Positions 9,229-18,325 of a stretch of DNA of 64,000 nt are shown piece by piece. A program made the translations under genes and the position numbers. Origin of the DNA: Shewanella sp. MBTL60-007 (GTDB lineage: Bacteria > Pseudomonadota > Gammaproteobacteria > Enterobacterales > Shewanellaceae); assembly GCF_019654915.1 (NCBI RefSeq), contig NZ_BPET01000003.1, forward strand, positions 1-64,000, in the 5' to 3' direction. Under the pieces are notes generated by a model that was not told the origin of the DNA, did not search any database, and was given only the letters and a program-made list of their open reading frames with translations. Each line of letters opens with the position of its first letter. The first letter of the stretch is position 1.

Positions 9229-10152
9229 TTAAAGCTGAGCTAATAATTGCGGCACAGCATCAAATAGATCCGCCTCTAGACCGTAATCGGCAACTTGGAA
9301 GATTGGTGCTTCTGGGTCTTTGTTAATCGCCACAATAACCTTCGAGTCCTTCATACCAGCAAGATGCTGAATCGCCCCAGAGATCCCCACGGCAATATAA
9401 AGCTCAGGCGCGACAATCTTACCCGTTTGACCAACCTGCAGATCGTTAGGCACAAAGCCCGCGTCCACTGCTGCACGAGATGCACCAACCGCGCCACCTA
9501 GTTTGTCAGCCAGCTGCTCAAGAAGGGTAAAGTTTTCACTGTTACCGAGTGCGCGCCCGCCAGATACCACAACCGATGCGCTGCCTAGCTCTGGGCGCTC
9601 CGATTCGGTGAGACTTTGCTCGACAAATTCAGCTTGTGGTGCAATATCTTGTGTAAGAGCTACCCGATCGGCATTGCCATCTGTCGCAACGGCATCGAAT
9701 GCACTAGAGCGAACTGTCATCACTTTCTTGTCATCTAAACTTTGAACCGTCGCGAGTACGCTACCTGCGTAGATAGGACGGACAAATGTGTCACTGCTGA
9801 CCACCTCTATCACTTCTGAAAGTTGAGACACGTCTAATAACGCTGCTACACGAGGCAACACATCTTTACCGAAACTAGAGGCTGGTGCTAAAACGTGCTC
9901 ATAATCAGACGCGATTCCAAGCATCAACTCAGAAATGTTTTCAGCTAAATGATTGGCATAAGACGCCGAATCGGCAACCAAGACATTGCGTACACCGGCA
10001 AGCTTTTGCGCTTCGCTGACGACGCCGTCACAATTATGACCGACAACTAATACGTCAATCTCTCCACCAATAGCCTGGCCACATGCAACCACCTTAGCGG
10101 TATCGAGCTTTAAGCTAGCGTTATCGTGTTCTGCTAATACTAAAATTGCCAT
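9229..10152 (-). CDS. etfA: Electron transfer flavoprotein, alpha subunit
   Basis: A 307-residue EtfA. With EtfB it forms the FAD-containing heterodimer that takes electrons from acyl-CoA dehydrogenases and passes them to ETF:ubiquinone oxidoreductase. The C-terminal FAD domain is clear: VVSGGRALGNSENF, GGAVGASRAAVDAGF, VGQTGKIVAPELYIAVGISG, and the closing INKDPEAPIFQVADYG block. It is second in a two-gene operon; its ATG overlaps the etfB stop by one base. Regulation is probably from the etfB promoter. Confidence 0.97.
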   Translation of the reverse strand: MAILVLAEHDNASLKLDTAKVVACGQAIGGEIDVLVVGHNCDGVVSEAQKLAGVRNVLVADSASYANHLAENISELMLGIASDYEHVLAPASSFGKDVLPRVAALLDVSQLSEVIEVVSSDTFVRPIYAGSVLATVQSLDDKKVMTVRSSAFDAVATDGNADRVALTQDIAPQAEFVEQSLTESERPELGSASVVVSGGRALGNSENFTLLEQLADKLGGAVGASRAAVDAGFVPNDLQVGQTGKIVAPELYIAVGISGAIQHLAGMKDSKVIVAINKDPEAPIFQVADYGLEADLFDAVPQLLAQL

Positions 10153-10901
10153 TAGATCACCTTCGCTTCATTCTTTAACTTTTCAACCAACTCTTCGACA
10201 GACGCAACCATCACACCACCACTGCGTTCAGCTGGAGGAGTGACCTTAATGATTGTCTGATGTGACTTTAGCGTAACGTCAAAATCTGCTGGGGTAAGCG
10301 TCTCTAGAGGCTTGCGCTTGGCTTTCATAATATTAGGAAGCTTGGCGTAACGTGGCTCATTTAGACGAAGATCTGAGGTAACCACTGCAGGTAATGGCAA
10401 ATTAATAGTTTGCAGACCGCCATCAATTTCTCGGGTTACGACAAGTTTATCACCGTCGAGCTTAACCTCTGAGGCGAAGGTGGCTTGTGGCATCTTTGCA
10501 ATCGCGGCAAGCATCTGTCCGGTTTGATTGTTATCACCATCAATTGACTGTTTACCTAAGATCACCAATTCGGCCTGCTCTTTTTGCTGTACGGCATGGA
10601 TTAGCTTAGCAATCGATAATGGCACTAACTCTTCTTCGGTTTCGATATGAATCGCGCGATCGGCTCCCAAGGCTAGCGCAGTTCTTAGCTGTTCCTGAGA
10701 GGCTTTAGGCCCGATGCTTAATACGACAATTTCAGAGGCGCTTCCTGCTTCCTTTAAACGAACGGCTTCTTCAACGGCAATCTCACAAAAAGGGTTAATC
10801 GCCATTTTTAGGTTTGCGGTATCAACGCCAGTATTGTCAGCGTTAACCCTGACTTTTACATTGGCATCGACGACACGTTTAACTGGCACCAATACTTTCA
10901 T
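10152..10901 (-). CDS. etfB: Electron transfer flavoprotein, beta subunit
   Basis: A 249-residue EtfB with the usual start [12 protein letters not shown], the AMP-binding region VLSIGP and ADRAIHIET, the signature [18 protein letters not shown], and a C-terminal recognition segment. It acts in the cytoplasm with EtfA in fatty-acid and branched-chain amino-acid oxidation. First gene of the etfBA operon. A perfect 18-base palindrome 107 bases upstream fits the operator of LiuR, a known regulator of branched-chain degradation genes in Shewanella. Confidence 0.97.
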   Translation of the reverse strand: MKVLVPVKRVVDANVKVRVNADNTGVDTANLKMAINPFCEIAVEEAVRLKEAGSASEIVVLSIGPKASQEQLRTALALGADRAIHIETEEELVPLSIAKLIHAVQQKEQAELVILGKQSIDGDNNQTGQMLAAIAKMPQATFASEVKLDGDKLVVTREIDGGLQTINLPLPAVVTSDLRLNEPRYAKLPNIMKAKRKPLETLTPADFDVTLKSHQTIIKVTPPAERSGGVMVASVEELVEKLKNEAKVI

Positions 10902-11251
10902 AGGGCTTCCTTCTTACGTCTCTTATAATGTTCGAAGTTAAGTAACGAGCCACAAGGTATAACGCACATGCGACTATATTACCGAAATTAGAGTCACTTT
11001 ACGTGCTGTTGACGTTAACGTCAACATGCTTTCAAACACCCGTTCATAGGTAATTAGTCCTACATAGCTATTGCCTGATATAAACAGGCCTAAAACATTT
11101 ATTAACGCTTAATATTAGTTCTGTCATTTGAATTAACGATTTAAAAGAATAAATAATTCAGAAATAGTATTTGATCATCGGCTAAATAGTTTCTATTATT
11201 TAAGGCAATATTGTTGTCACCATCTTTATTATTAATTGGATCTGAATAATT
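10902..11251. other. Divergent intergenic region, etfB / hns
   Basis: 350 bases between divergent start codons. The etf side carries the palindrome at 11008-11025. The hns side (about 11090-11250) is very AT-rich with runs of A and T, as expected if H-NS binds its own promoter. Nothing else recognisable. Confidence 0.5.
11008..11025. promoter_or_regulatory. Perfect 18-bp palindrome, candidate LiuR operator
   Basis: GTTGACGTTAACGTCAAC is its own reverse complement. From memory, the LiuR (MerR family) motif in gammaproteobacteria centres on TTTACGTTAACGTAAA-like sequences and etfBA is a regulon member in Shewanella. Position 107-124 bases upstream of etfB fits. The divergent hns start is 226 bases away, so etfBA is the likelier target. 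Confidence 0.6.
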
Positions 11252-11644
11252 ATGAGCGATTTTCTTGAAATATTGACCCACGGTCGTCGTTTTAAAGCAG
11301 CAGTGAAAGAGTTATCACTTAATGATTTAAAAGAGCTGTCAGTAAAGCTTGAAAAAATTATTGAAGAAAAGTCTTCTCAAGAAGCCGCAGAACAAGAAGC
11401 TATGGCTGAACGTAATGCTAAAATCGAAGAGATCCGTAAGCAAATGGAAGCTATCGGTTTATCTGTAGATGATATTGGTGGCGCAGCTGTTAAAGCCGCT
11501 CCTAAGAAGCGCGCTCCTCGTCCAGCTAAATATCAAATTGAAGTTGATGGCGAAATGGTACAGTGGACAGGTCAAGGCCGTATGCCTACCGTATTTAAGA
11601 ACGAGCTTGAGAAAGGCCGTACAATGGAAGATTTCTTGATCTAA
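11252..11644 (+). CDS. hns: H-NS family nucleoid protein
   Basis: A 130-residue H-NS homologue, which binds AT-rich, often horizontally acquired DNA and silences it. Residues 1-65 form the helical oligomerisation region (FLEILTHGRRFKAAVKELSL, then a Glu/Lys-rich coiled coil). A linker rich in Ala, Pro and Lys (78-93) leads to the C-terminal DNA-binding domain with the minor-groove motif QGR (108-110) in QWTGQGRMP. Length is close to Escherichia coli H-NS (137). It is a single gene with its own terminator and an AT-rich promoter region that suggests autoregulation. Confidence 0.95.
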   Translation: MSDFLEILTHGRRFKAAVKELSLNDLKELSVKLEKIIEEKSSQEAAEQEAMAERNAKIEEIRKQMEAIGLSVDDIGGAAVKAAPKKRAPRPAKYQIEVDGEMVQWTGQGRMPTVFKNELEKGRTMEDFLI

Positions 11645-11663
11645 TATCAAGTCATCCACAACT

Positions 11664-11690
11664 AAAAGCCCTGCAATTGCGGGGCTTTTT
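11664..11690 (+). terminator. Terminator of hns
   Basis: AAAAGCCC and GGGGCTTTTT arms flank TGCAATTGC, just after the hns stop, ending in a T-run. Confidence 0.85.
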
Positions 11691-11803
11691 CGTTTTAAGG
11701 TTAAAAAAACTAAATCGGTCGTTACAATTACTGCTTAGTGATTGTTAATAAGTTAGGATATGCTCATCATTTTCCTGTTTATCTAACAATAATAAGTAGA
11801 ATA

Positions 11804-14800
11804 ATGCGTAAACATATAATCAAAACCCCAATCGCTATACTTAGCTTGTTATGCAGTCCTGCACTATTGGCTAATGGCCAGCTGTCTGACAATACCCCTA
11901 GACTCACAGCATTAACCCATGCAAACCTGATGCTAGCGCCGGGTGAAATGCTAACCGATGCTACCCTGCTGATTGAAAACAGAAAGATCAAAGCTGTTAT
12001 CAAAGATAACGATATCCCTGAGGGGGCGTTTGAAATAGATTTATCGGGACACACCATATATTCAGGCTTTATTGATCCTTTCACAGAATATGCTATCGAC
12101 TATGAAAGAGAGGTCGAAGATAAATCTGGCCCTGTATATGAAATTAAACGTATCGGAGGTAATGCAAGCAACGGCGCAATCCATTCTCAGATGCAATGGT
12201 TTAATTATGTTTACCCTGATAAAGACCAAGCAAAGAAATGGATTGATAATGGCTTTACTAGCGTCCAGTCTAGTTATTTAGATGGTATATTTCGTGGTCA
12301 AGGAGTGACATTATCGTTAGCAGATAAGAAAGCAAACGATGTTATTTATAATGCACAATCAAGCCAATTTATGGCCTTTAACAAAGGTTCGTCTGTTCAA
12401 GATTATCCACAATCGTTAATGGGCAGTATGGCATTAATCAGACAAACCTTCGCAGATGCAAAATGGTATAACCAAAATAAACATAAGAGCTCAGGCGAAA
12501 CTGTTGAGTTTAATATCGCATTAGAGCGCTTAAGTGATGACAAAAAGCAAAATTTCATCTTTGAAACGAAAAACCTCAATAATCAGCTGAGAGCCGCTCG
12601 ATTATTAAACGAATATGAGTTAAGTGGCAGTCTAATTGGTAATGGTCGCGAGTATGCAAGATTAACAGAATTAAAATCTTTCCCCTTTAGCCTCATTTTG
12701 CCACTGAGTTATCCTGCAGCGCCTGAAATAATCGATGGTGACAATGAACGAGAAGTCAGCCTAGCTTCTTTAAGACACTGGGAACGCGCACCAAGTAACT
12801 TAGCCATGGTTGAAGCTGCCGAAATACCATTTGCTTTAACACAGTATGGAATAGAGTCTGATAAATTTTGGCCAAGATTAAAATTGGCGCTCACAAGAGG
12901 TTTATCCGAAGAGGCTGCTCTCGCGGCACTCACTACCGATGCGGCTGAAATATCGGGAATCGATCATTTAGCAGGTAAACTAAAACCCGGCTTTATGGCG
13001 GACTTGGTGATCACCGATGGCAATATCTTCGATGAGGGGAAAATTGTCAGTATCTGGTTACAGGGCGAAGAGCGTCAACTCATTAAACGGGATCGGAGCC
13101 TACTCGACACAGCTTATCAAATACAGCTTAATGAACTTAGTTTCGATCTCAATATCACTCAATCTCCATCGTTAGCTGGCACCTTATCAAGTGGTGAAGA
13201 TACGATTGAGCTTGCCAACCTTGATTACCAGCAGGGTCGACTCACATTCAGTGCCGACCTGTCTGATGCAGGCTTTAACGGGATCAGTCGCTTCACCCTT
13301 TGGCTAGATAGCCAAGGACTCACCGGCAGACTACTCGACAGTCATAATCAGATGTTTCCTTTCGGTGGTATAAAGCTTGAAGCGCTCGAGATGACAGATA
13401 AGCAAGATAAACCAGCTCAAACAGCGCTTATCTCTAAGTTAACCTCACCGAACGTCGCCTATGGTCTAAGTGAGCGTCCAGCGCAAGATAAGGTACACCT
13501 TAAAAACGCCACCATCTGGACCTCAGATAGCAGCGGCGTATTACTGAATAGTGACTTAATTATCTCTCGCGGAAAAATCGAAGAAATAGGCCAGAACCTT
13601 AAGACGCCTTCTGGTTATGTCAGCATCGATGCCACGGGTAAGCATGTCACCGCAGGCATTATCGATGAGCACTCGCACATAGCCCTAAATGGCGGCACTA
13701 ACGAAGGCTCAGATGCTATCACCTCTGAGGTACGTATTGGCGATGTTATCAACCCCGATGACATCGCTATCTATCGTGGACTTGCTGGCGGTGTCACCAC
13801 GGCGCAAATTCTTCACGGTAGTGCCAACCCCATTGGCGGACAAGCGCAGATCATTCAGCTTAAGTGGGGCGACAACGCCCAGCAACTTAAATTTGAAGGG
13901 GCGCCAGCAAGCATTAAGTTCGCCTTAGGTGAGAATGTTAAGCAGAGTAACTGGGGAGATGATTTTACCCATCGCTTCCCCCAGAGTCGTATCGGTGTAA
14001 AGTCGTTATTTAGCGAGGCATTTAATGAAGCACTTGCCTACCGTAAAGCGCAAAACGATTATAACAAAATGCGCTCGAGCGAGCGTAGGCGCACAGTCGC
14101 CCCCCAGTATAACTACCGCCTAGAGGCAATTGCCGAGGTGCTAGAGCAAACTCGCAATATCCACATTCACTCTTACGTGCAATCTGAAATCTTGATGTTC
14201 CTGCGTCTTGCCGAGGCTTACAATTTCAAGGTCAGCACCTTTACTCACATTCTTGAGGGCTACAAGGTCGCCGATGAGATGGCTAAACACGGCGCCCATG
14301 CTTCTACCTTCTCCGACTGGTGGGCCTACAAGTTTGAAGTCTACGATGCGATTCCGCAAAACACCTGCTTAATGCAAAATAAAGGCGTACTCACTAGCAT
14401 CAACTCTGACGACTATGAGATGCAACGTCGCCTTAACCAAGAGGCTGCCAAGTCTATGATGTACTGCGGTATGTCAGCGGAGGACGCTTGGAAGATGATC
14501 ACCATCAATCCAGCAATTCAACTCGGCATTCAAGATAAGGTTGGCTCACTGGTCGAAGGTAAGCAAGCCGATGTTGTGCTTTGGGACAATGCACCACTTT
14601 CAGTGTATGCCAAGGTTGACGCGACCTGGATTAGCGGTCGTCGTTACTTCAGCCGCGAGCAAGATAAAACGCTGCAAATTGAGGTCGCCAAAGAGCGCGC
14701 CGCACTCATTCAAAAAGTACTGTTAAGCGATGACGCCCATAAACAGGGTGAAACACCGGTGGAGTTAACCGAGCCTGAATGGCATTGCGATACCCATTTC

Positions 14801-14836
14801 AATGCCTGGCAGCAAACGGCTAAAGGAGCACTATAA
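11804..14836 (+). CDS. Secreted double-domain amidohydrolase
   Basis: From the ATG at 11804 the product is 1010 residues and opens with a signal peptide (RKHIIKTPIAILSLLCSP, cleavage near ALLANG). An upstream in-frame ATG at 11738 would bury that signal, so I prefer 11804. Two amidohydrolase-like units follow. The first (about 25-430) has the outer beta-sandwich and the LAGKLKPGFMADLVI end motif, but FIDPFTEYAID stands where the metal-binding H-x-H belongs. The second (about 560-990) is intact: IIDEHSHIA (His623, His625), HIHSYVQSE, FTHILEGYK and SINSDDYEM. It resembles imidazolonepropionase/prolidase-type periplasmic amidohydrolases; the substrate is unknown. It is followed two bases later by a related gene. 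Confidence 0.85.
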   Translation: MRKHIIKTPIAILSLLCSPALLANGQLSDNTPRLTALTHANLMLAPGEMLTDATLLIENRKIKAVIKDNDIPEGAFEIDLSGHTIYSGFIDPFTEYAIDYEREVEDKSGPVYEIKRIGGNASNGAIHSQMQWFNYVYPDKDQAKKWIDNGFTSVQSSYLDGIFRGQGVTLSLADKKANDVIYNAQSSQFMAFNKGSSVQDYPQSLMGSMALIRQTFADAKWYNQNKHKSSGETVEFNIALERLSDDKKQNFIFETKNLNNQLRAARLLNEYELSGSLIGNGREYARLTELKSFPFSLILPLSYPAAPEIIDGDNEREVSLASLRHWERAPSNLAMVEAAEIPFALTQYGIESDKFWPRLKLALTRGLSEEAALAALTTDAAEISGIDHLAGKLKPGFMADLVITDGNIFDEGKIVSIWLQGEERQLIKRDRSLLDTAYQIQLNELSFDLNITQSPSLAGTLSSGEDTIELANLDYQQGRLTFSADLSDAGFNGISRFTLWLDSQGLTGRLLDSHNQMFPFGGIKLEALEMTDKQDKPAQTALISKLTSPNVAYGLSERPAQDKVHLKNATIWTSDSSGVLLNSDLIISRGKIEEIGQNLKTPSGYVSIDATGKHVTAGIIDEHSHIALNGGTNEGSDAITSEVRIGDVINPDDIAIYRGLAGGVTTAQILHGSANPIGGQAQIIQLKWGDNAQQLKFEGAPASIKFALGENVKQSNWGDDFTHRFPQSRIGVKSLFSEAFNEALAYRKAQNDYNKMRSSERRRTVAPQYNYRLEAIAEVLEQTRNIHIHSYVQSEILMFLRLAEAYNFKVSTFTHILEGYKVADEMAKHGAHASTFSDWWAYKFEVYDAIPQNTCLMQNKGVLTSINSDDYEMQRRLNQEAAKSMMYCGMSAEDAWKMITINPAIQLGIQDKVGSLVEGKQADVVLWDNAPLSVYAKVDATWISGRRYFSREQDKTLQIEVAKERAALIQKVLLSDDAHKQGETPVELTEPEWHCDTHFNAWQQTAKGAL

Positions 14837-14838
14837 TC

Positions 14839-16194
14839 ATGTTTAACAACACTTTAAAACAAGCTATCGTGCTAATTGGCCTGCCTTTCAGTCTGATGGC
14901 AAACGCCCATGACATGTTGCCTGCTAAGACCCAAAATCAAGCTATCTTGTTCACCAATGCTACTGTACATACTGTGACTGATGGAGTGCTTGAAGAGAGT
15001 GATGTGCTAATGGCCGACGGTAAGATTGTCGCTGTCGGTAAGTTACTGTCCGCGCCCTCCCCGCAACCGACATTGGAAGAGGCTGAGGATGAAACTGATT
15101 CTGCGTTAGTTGATTATTCTGCGTTAATTGCCAATGCAGAGGTAATTGATGCAACGAGCAAGCATCTCTATCCGGGGTTAATTGCACTCGACACCACCAT
15201 GGGACTCGTTGAAGTCGAGATGATGCGTCCGAGTAACGATGCCTATGAGGTGGGTTATATCAACCCTCAACTAGAGGCAACGGCGGCATTTAACCCAGAC
15301 TCAGAGATCATTCCCACCGTCAGAGTCAATGGTATTACCCACGCGCAAGTCGTGCCGCAAGGTGATGGTTTAGCCGGACAATCGGCACTTTTATCGATGG
15401 ATAGCTGGACCGTTGAAGATGCACTAGTAGAGTCCAACAAACAGTTTCACCTATACTGGCCCCATATTCGTTGGCTATCAACCGATGCCGATAAACGTAA
15501 AGAGCAGCTGGAAGACTTAAAGCTCAGAATCGATAAAGTCTATCAGGCATTTACCGATGGTCAGCGCTATCAGCTTGCTAACAAGGCTGGCAAGATTAAC
15601 AAGATTGACCTTCGCTGGCAGGCCTTAGCGCCGCTCTATGAGGGCCAGGCGCAGCTCTTTGTTCACGCCCAGTCACAAAAGCAGATTGAGGAAGCGATTG
15701 CCTTAAGTAAACACTTTGGCTTTAAGCTGGTAATTGTGGGGGGCTATGACGCCTGGCGCGTAGCTGGCACACTTGCAGAAATCAATGCTAAGGTCATTTA
15801 TAATCAAACGCTGACATTGCCAAAACGTAACGATGAGCCGATTGATTTGGCATTTAAGATCCCCGCTCTACTCAAGCAGGCTCAAGTTCCGTTTGCACTC
15901 GCCTTCTCATCAGACTGGAATAGTCGTAACCTGCCATTTGCCGCAGGGCAAACCGTCGCTTATGGCCTAACTAAAGAGGAAGCGCTAAAAAGCATTTCGC
16001 TGGATGCCGCAAAGATGCTCGATATTGATGATATGGGCGCGATAGCACCGGGGTTTAAAGCCAATATTATTTTGGCAACAGGTGACATTTTAGACCCAAT
16101 GCAGGCAGGCATAGAGTCAATCTATATCGATGGTCGTAAAATTGATCTGAATAATCGCCATCAACAGCTTTATCAAAAGTATCTAAAGCGCTAA
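14839..16194 (+). CDS. Secreted amidohydrolase-like protein, metal site incomplete
   Basis: A 451-residue protein with a signal peptide (cleavage near LMANAHD). It shows the amidohydrolase outer sandwich (ATVHTVTDGVLEESDVLMADGKIVAVG) and the C-terminal signature AIAPGFKANIILATGDILDP. At the expected H-x-H position it has YPGLIALDTTMGLVEVEM, with no His pair, so metal-dependent hydrolysis by this chain alone is doubtful. It starts 2 bases after the double-domain amidohydrolase, so the two are surely co-translated and may work as a complex. A terminator follows. Confidence 0.82.
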   Translation: MFNNTLKQAIVLIGLPFSLMANAHDMLPAKTQNQAILFTNATVHTVTDGVLEESDVLMADGKIVAVGKLLSAPSPQPTLEEAEDETDSALVDYSALIANAEVIDATSKHLYPGLIALDTTMGLVEVEMMRPSNDAYEVGYINPQLEATAAFNPDSEIIPTVRVNGITHAQVVPQGDGLAGQSALLSMDSWTVEDALVESNKQFHLYWPHIRWLSTDADKRKEQLEDLKLRIDKVYQAFTDGQRYQLANKAGKINKIDLRWQALAPLYEGQAQLFVHAQSQKQIEEAIALSKHFGFKLVIVGGYDAWRVAGTLAEINAKVIYNQTLTLPKRNDEPIDLAFKIPALLKQAQVPFALAFSSDWNSRNLPFAAGQTVAYGLTKEEALKSISLDAAKMLDIDDMGAIAPGFKANIILATGDILDPMQAGIESIYIDGRKIDLNNRHQQLYQKYLKR

Positions 16195-16230
16195 AATTTC
16201 TGACTTATAGCGCAGATAAAGCCTAACGGT

Positions 16231-16259
16231 AAAAAAGTGCTCATGATGAGCACTTTTTT
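16231..16259 (+). terminator. Terminator after the amidohydrolase pair
   Basis: AAAAAAGTGCTCA / TGAGCACTTTTTT with a 3-base loop, 36 bases past the stop codon. Confidence 0.88.
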
Positions 16260-16319
16260 ATTTCAGCTTTAATCATTATATCGGCTCATTCACCTCAATA
16301 ATAAAATAGGCCAGCGACC

Positions 16320-16700
16320 ATGAAATATCTATTACCTTCAATTTTTGTGCTTATGCTCGGTGGCTGTGCGGGTGAATACACCTTTAACAGTAATCTAGAT
16401 AGCGACGCCATCAATGACTACTTTAAAGCATCGGATGTCACTGTCTATGAAGGCACACTACAACCGACAGGGCCTTTTGAAATTAAAGGATTAGTCGAGG
16501 GCGAAACCTGTCAAATATCAGAAAATGACGCGCCAGCCTCTATCAGTGAAGCCCGCACTCTTGCTCGCCGCGCTGCCGCCGATAAGCAAGCCAACGGATT
16601 AGTGATCAAGAACTGTTTATTGATTGAAGAAGCTAGCCAAAACTGCGTCACTCGCGCCCTTTGTGTTGGACAAGCGATTGTCACCACCAGTCGCGAATAG
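16320..16700 (+). CDS. rcsF: RcsF-like outer-membrane lipoprotein
   Basis: A 126-residue lipoprotein with lipobox LGGC (Cys16). The C-terminal domain matches RcsF: EGETCQISENDAPASISEAR, then ANGLVIKNC and CVTRALCVGQAI, including the four Cys that form two disulfides in Escherichia coli RcsF. RcsF senses envelope stress and signals to IgaA and the Rcs phosphorelay. Here it is shorter, lacking the long Pro-rich linker of the enterobacterial protein. It is followed by trmO, the same neighbour as in Escherichia coli, which supports orthology. Whether the host has an Rcs phosphorelay cannot be told from this window. Confidence 0.85.
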   Translation: MKYLLPSIFVLMLGGCAGEYTFNSNLDSDAINDYFKASDVTVYEGTLQPTGPFEIKGLVEGETCQISENDAPASISEARTLARRAAADKQANGLVIKNCLLIEEASQNCVTRALCVGQAIVTTSRE

Positions 16701-16731
16701 CAATCACCATTATTTCTTATAAGTAGCCTTA

Positions 16732-17481
16732 ATGTCTTTTAATAGTCAAATTCAAGCCGTAGCCTATTGCCGCACCCCCTATAAACAGAAGTTTGGGATC
16801 CCTAGACAACCTGGACTAGTGAGCGCCGCGCGCGGCTTTGTCGAGTTAGCTCCACCGTTTAACCAGATCGATGCCGTTAGAGGCTTAGAGCAATACTCAC
16901 ATTTATGGCTGCTATTTTGCTTCCATGAAAACTTAGCCGCTGGTTGGAAAACCACTGTGCGCCCACCAAGGCTCGGCGGTAATGAGAAGTTAGGAGTATT
17001 TGCCACACGTTCCACCTTCAGACCAAATGGTATTGGTCAGTCAGTGGTTAAGCTGCACGCGGTGCATAGCCACAACGGTAAGGTCAGTCTCGAGATCTCT
17101 GGGATGGATCTACTCGATGGCACACCGATTATCGACATTAAGCCCTATATCCCCTTCTCTGACTCAATTACAGACGCCAAAGGTGGTATCGCTCAAGAAG
17201 CGCCAGTATTGGCCGATGTGTCTTTTTCCGAAAAGGCTCAGCAACAGGTGGAACAGTATCAGCAAAATCCAGCTTATCCGCATTTAGCTGAATTAATTGA
17301 AGGGGTATTAGCCCAAGATCCGCGCCCAGCCTATAAGAAGGCTAAGACCGATCCTAAGCTGTATCAAGTCGCGCTCTATGACTTAGATATCTTATGGGTG
17401 ATCACCGATGCGGGGATCCAAGTAACCGAGCTTAGAGCCTCTCACCTAAGCAAGACTGAACAACCAGATAGACAAGGCTAA
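16732..17481 (+). CDS. trmO: tRNA (N6-threonylcarbamoyladenosine37-N6)-methyltransferase
   Basis: A 249-residue TrmO (formerly YaeB/TsaA), which methylates t6A37 to m6t6A in tRNA-Thr using S-adenosylmethionine. The TsaA-type beta-barrel motifs are clear: KFGIPRQPGLV near the N-terminus, FATRSTFRPNGIGQSVVKL and DLLDGTPIIDIKPYIPFSD. Its length suits the family. It follows rcsF by 31 bases and precedes an acetyltransferase by 8 bases, so an rcsF-trmO-acetyltransferase transcript is likely. Confidence 0.95.
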   Translation: MSFNSQIQAVAYCRTPYKQKFGIPRQPGLVSAARGFVELAPPFNQIDAVRGLEQYSHLWLLFCFHENLAAGWKTTVRPPRLGGNEKLGVFATRSTFRPNGIGQSVVKLHAVHSHNGKVSLEISGMDLLDGTPIIDIKPYIPFSDSITDAKGGIAQEAPVLADVSFSEKAQQQVEQYQQNPAYPHLAELIEGVLAQDPRPAYKKAKTDPKLYQVALYDLDILWVITDAGIQVTELRASHLSKTEQPDRQG

Positions 17482-17489
17482 AACGCCAA

Positions 17490-18122
17490 ATGACGCTCCC
17501 ACCAACACAAACGAAGCCTGATTATCAAACTCAGCATAAAAAACGTCTGTCCTATATGCCATGGCTCTATTTCTCATTAAAAGAGAAACACCTGTTATGG
17601 GCTAGACCTTGGCAGGAGCAAGTACAAGCCCATTTTTGTGCGGTTGAAACCGTCTCTATTGGCGATAACTGCTTCGTAGCGCCGGAAGCAAACCTATTTG
17701 CCGAGCCGGGGCGTGATATCACCATAGGTAATCAGTGCATGATTGGCGCCGACAGCTTCTTGCACGGTCCTATTACACTCGGCAATGAAGTGGCGATTAA
17801 TCACGGCTGTTCTCTTGATGGTGGCCGTCACGGGATCCGGATCGGCAATCAGACCCGCATCGCGAATAACGTCACCATTTACGCCTTTAATCATGGTATG
17901 GCGCCCGACATGCCTATCTACCAACAAGCCTCAAACTCCAAAGGCATCGTAATCGGTGAAGATGTATGGATCGGAGCTCAGGCAGGTATCGTCGATGGTG
18001 TCACCATAGGCAATCATGCCGTGGTAGGGATGGGAGCAGTGGTCACTAAAGATGTTGCCGACTACGCCATTGTGGCTGGAAACCCTGCACGCGTTATAGG
18101 TGATCGACGCGATAAGCTCTAA
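17490..18122 (+). CDS. Hexapeptide-repeat O-acetyltransferase
   Basis: A 210-residue left-handed beta-helix acyltransferase of the maltose/galactoside O-acetyltransferase type. The hexapeptide repeats run from about 55 to 200, with the active-site His region AFNHGM and the closing GAVVTKDVADYAIVAGNPARVIGDR. It transfers acetyl from acetyl-CoA to a hydroxyl group of a sugar or similar acceptor in the cytoplasm. The acceptor is not known. It starts 8 bases after trmO and is probably co-transcribed. Confidence 0.85.
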   Translation: MTLPPTQTKPDYQTQHKKRLSYMPWLYFSLKEKHLLWARPWQEQVQAHFCAVETVSIGDNCFVAPEANLFAEPGRDITIGNQCMIGADSFLHGPITLGNEVAINHGCSLDGGRHGIRIGNQTRIANNVTIYAFNHGMAPDMPIYQQASNSKGIVIGEDVWIGAQAGIVDGVTIGNHAVVGMGAVVTKDVADYAIVAGNPARVIGDRRDKL

Positions 18123-18152
18123 TAGCTTTAGCCTCCCTTTTTACCGCTGTAA

Positions 18153-18180
18153 ATTACCGCTCTTGTAGCGGTATTTTTTA
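18153..18180 (+). terminator. Terminator after the acetyltransferase
   Basis: TACCGCT / AGCGGTA arms with a short loop, then TTTTTTA. Confidence 0.75.
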
Positions 18181-18325
18181 TCCCGTGCCCAACTTAATCC
18201 CCCTGTTATAAAGATTATTCCTCAACGACTCAAGATGTTTACTCCCTGTTTAACCACCAAATTTGAGCTGGGTTATTTAACCGCCTATATTTAAGGAGTG
18301 GCTACTAGCTAAATAGGGAAGCGTT

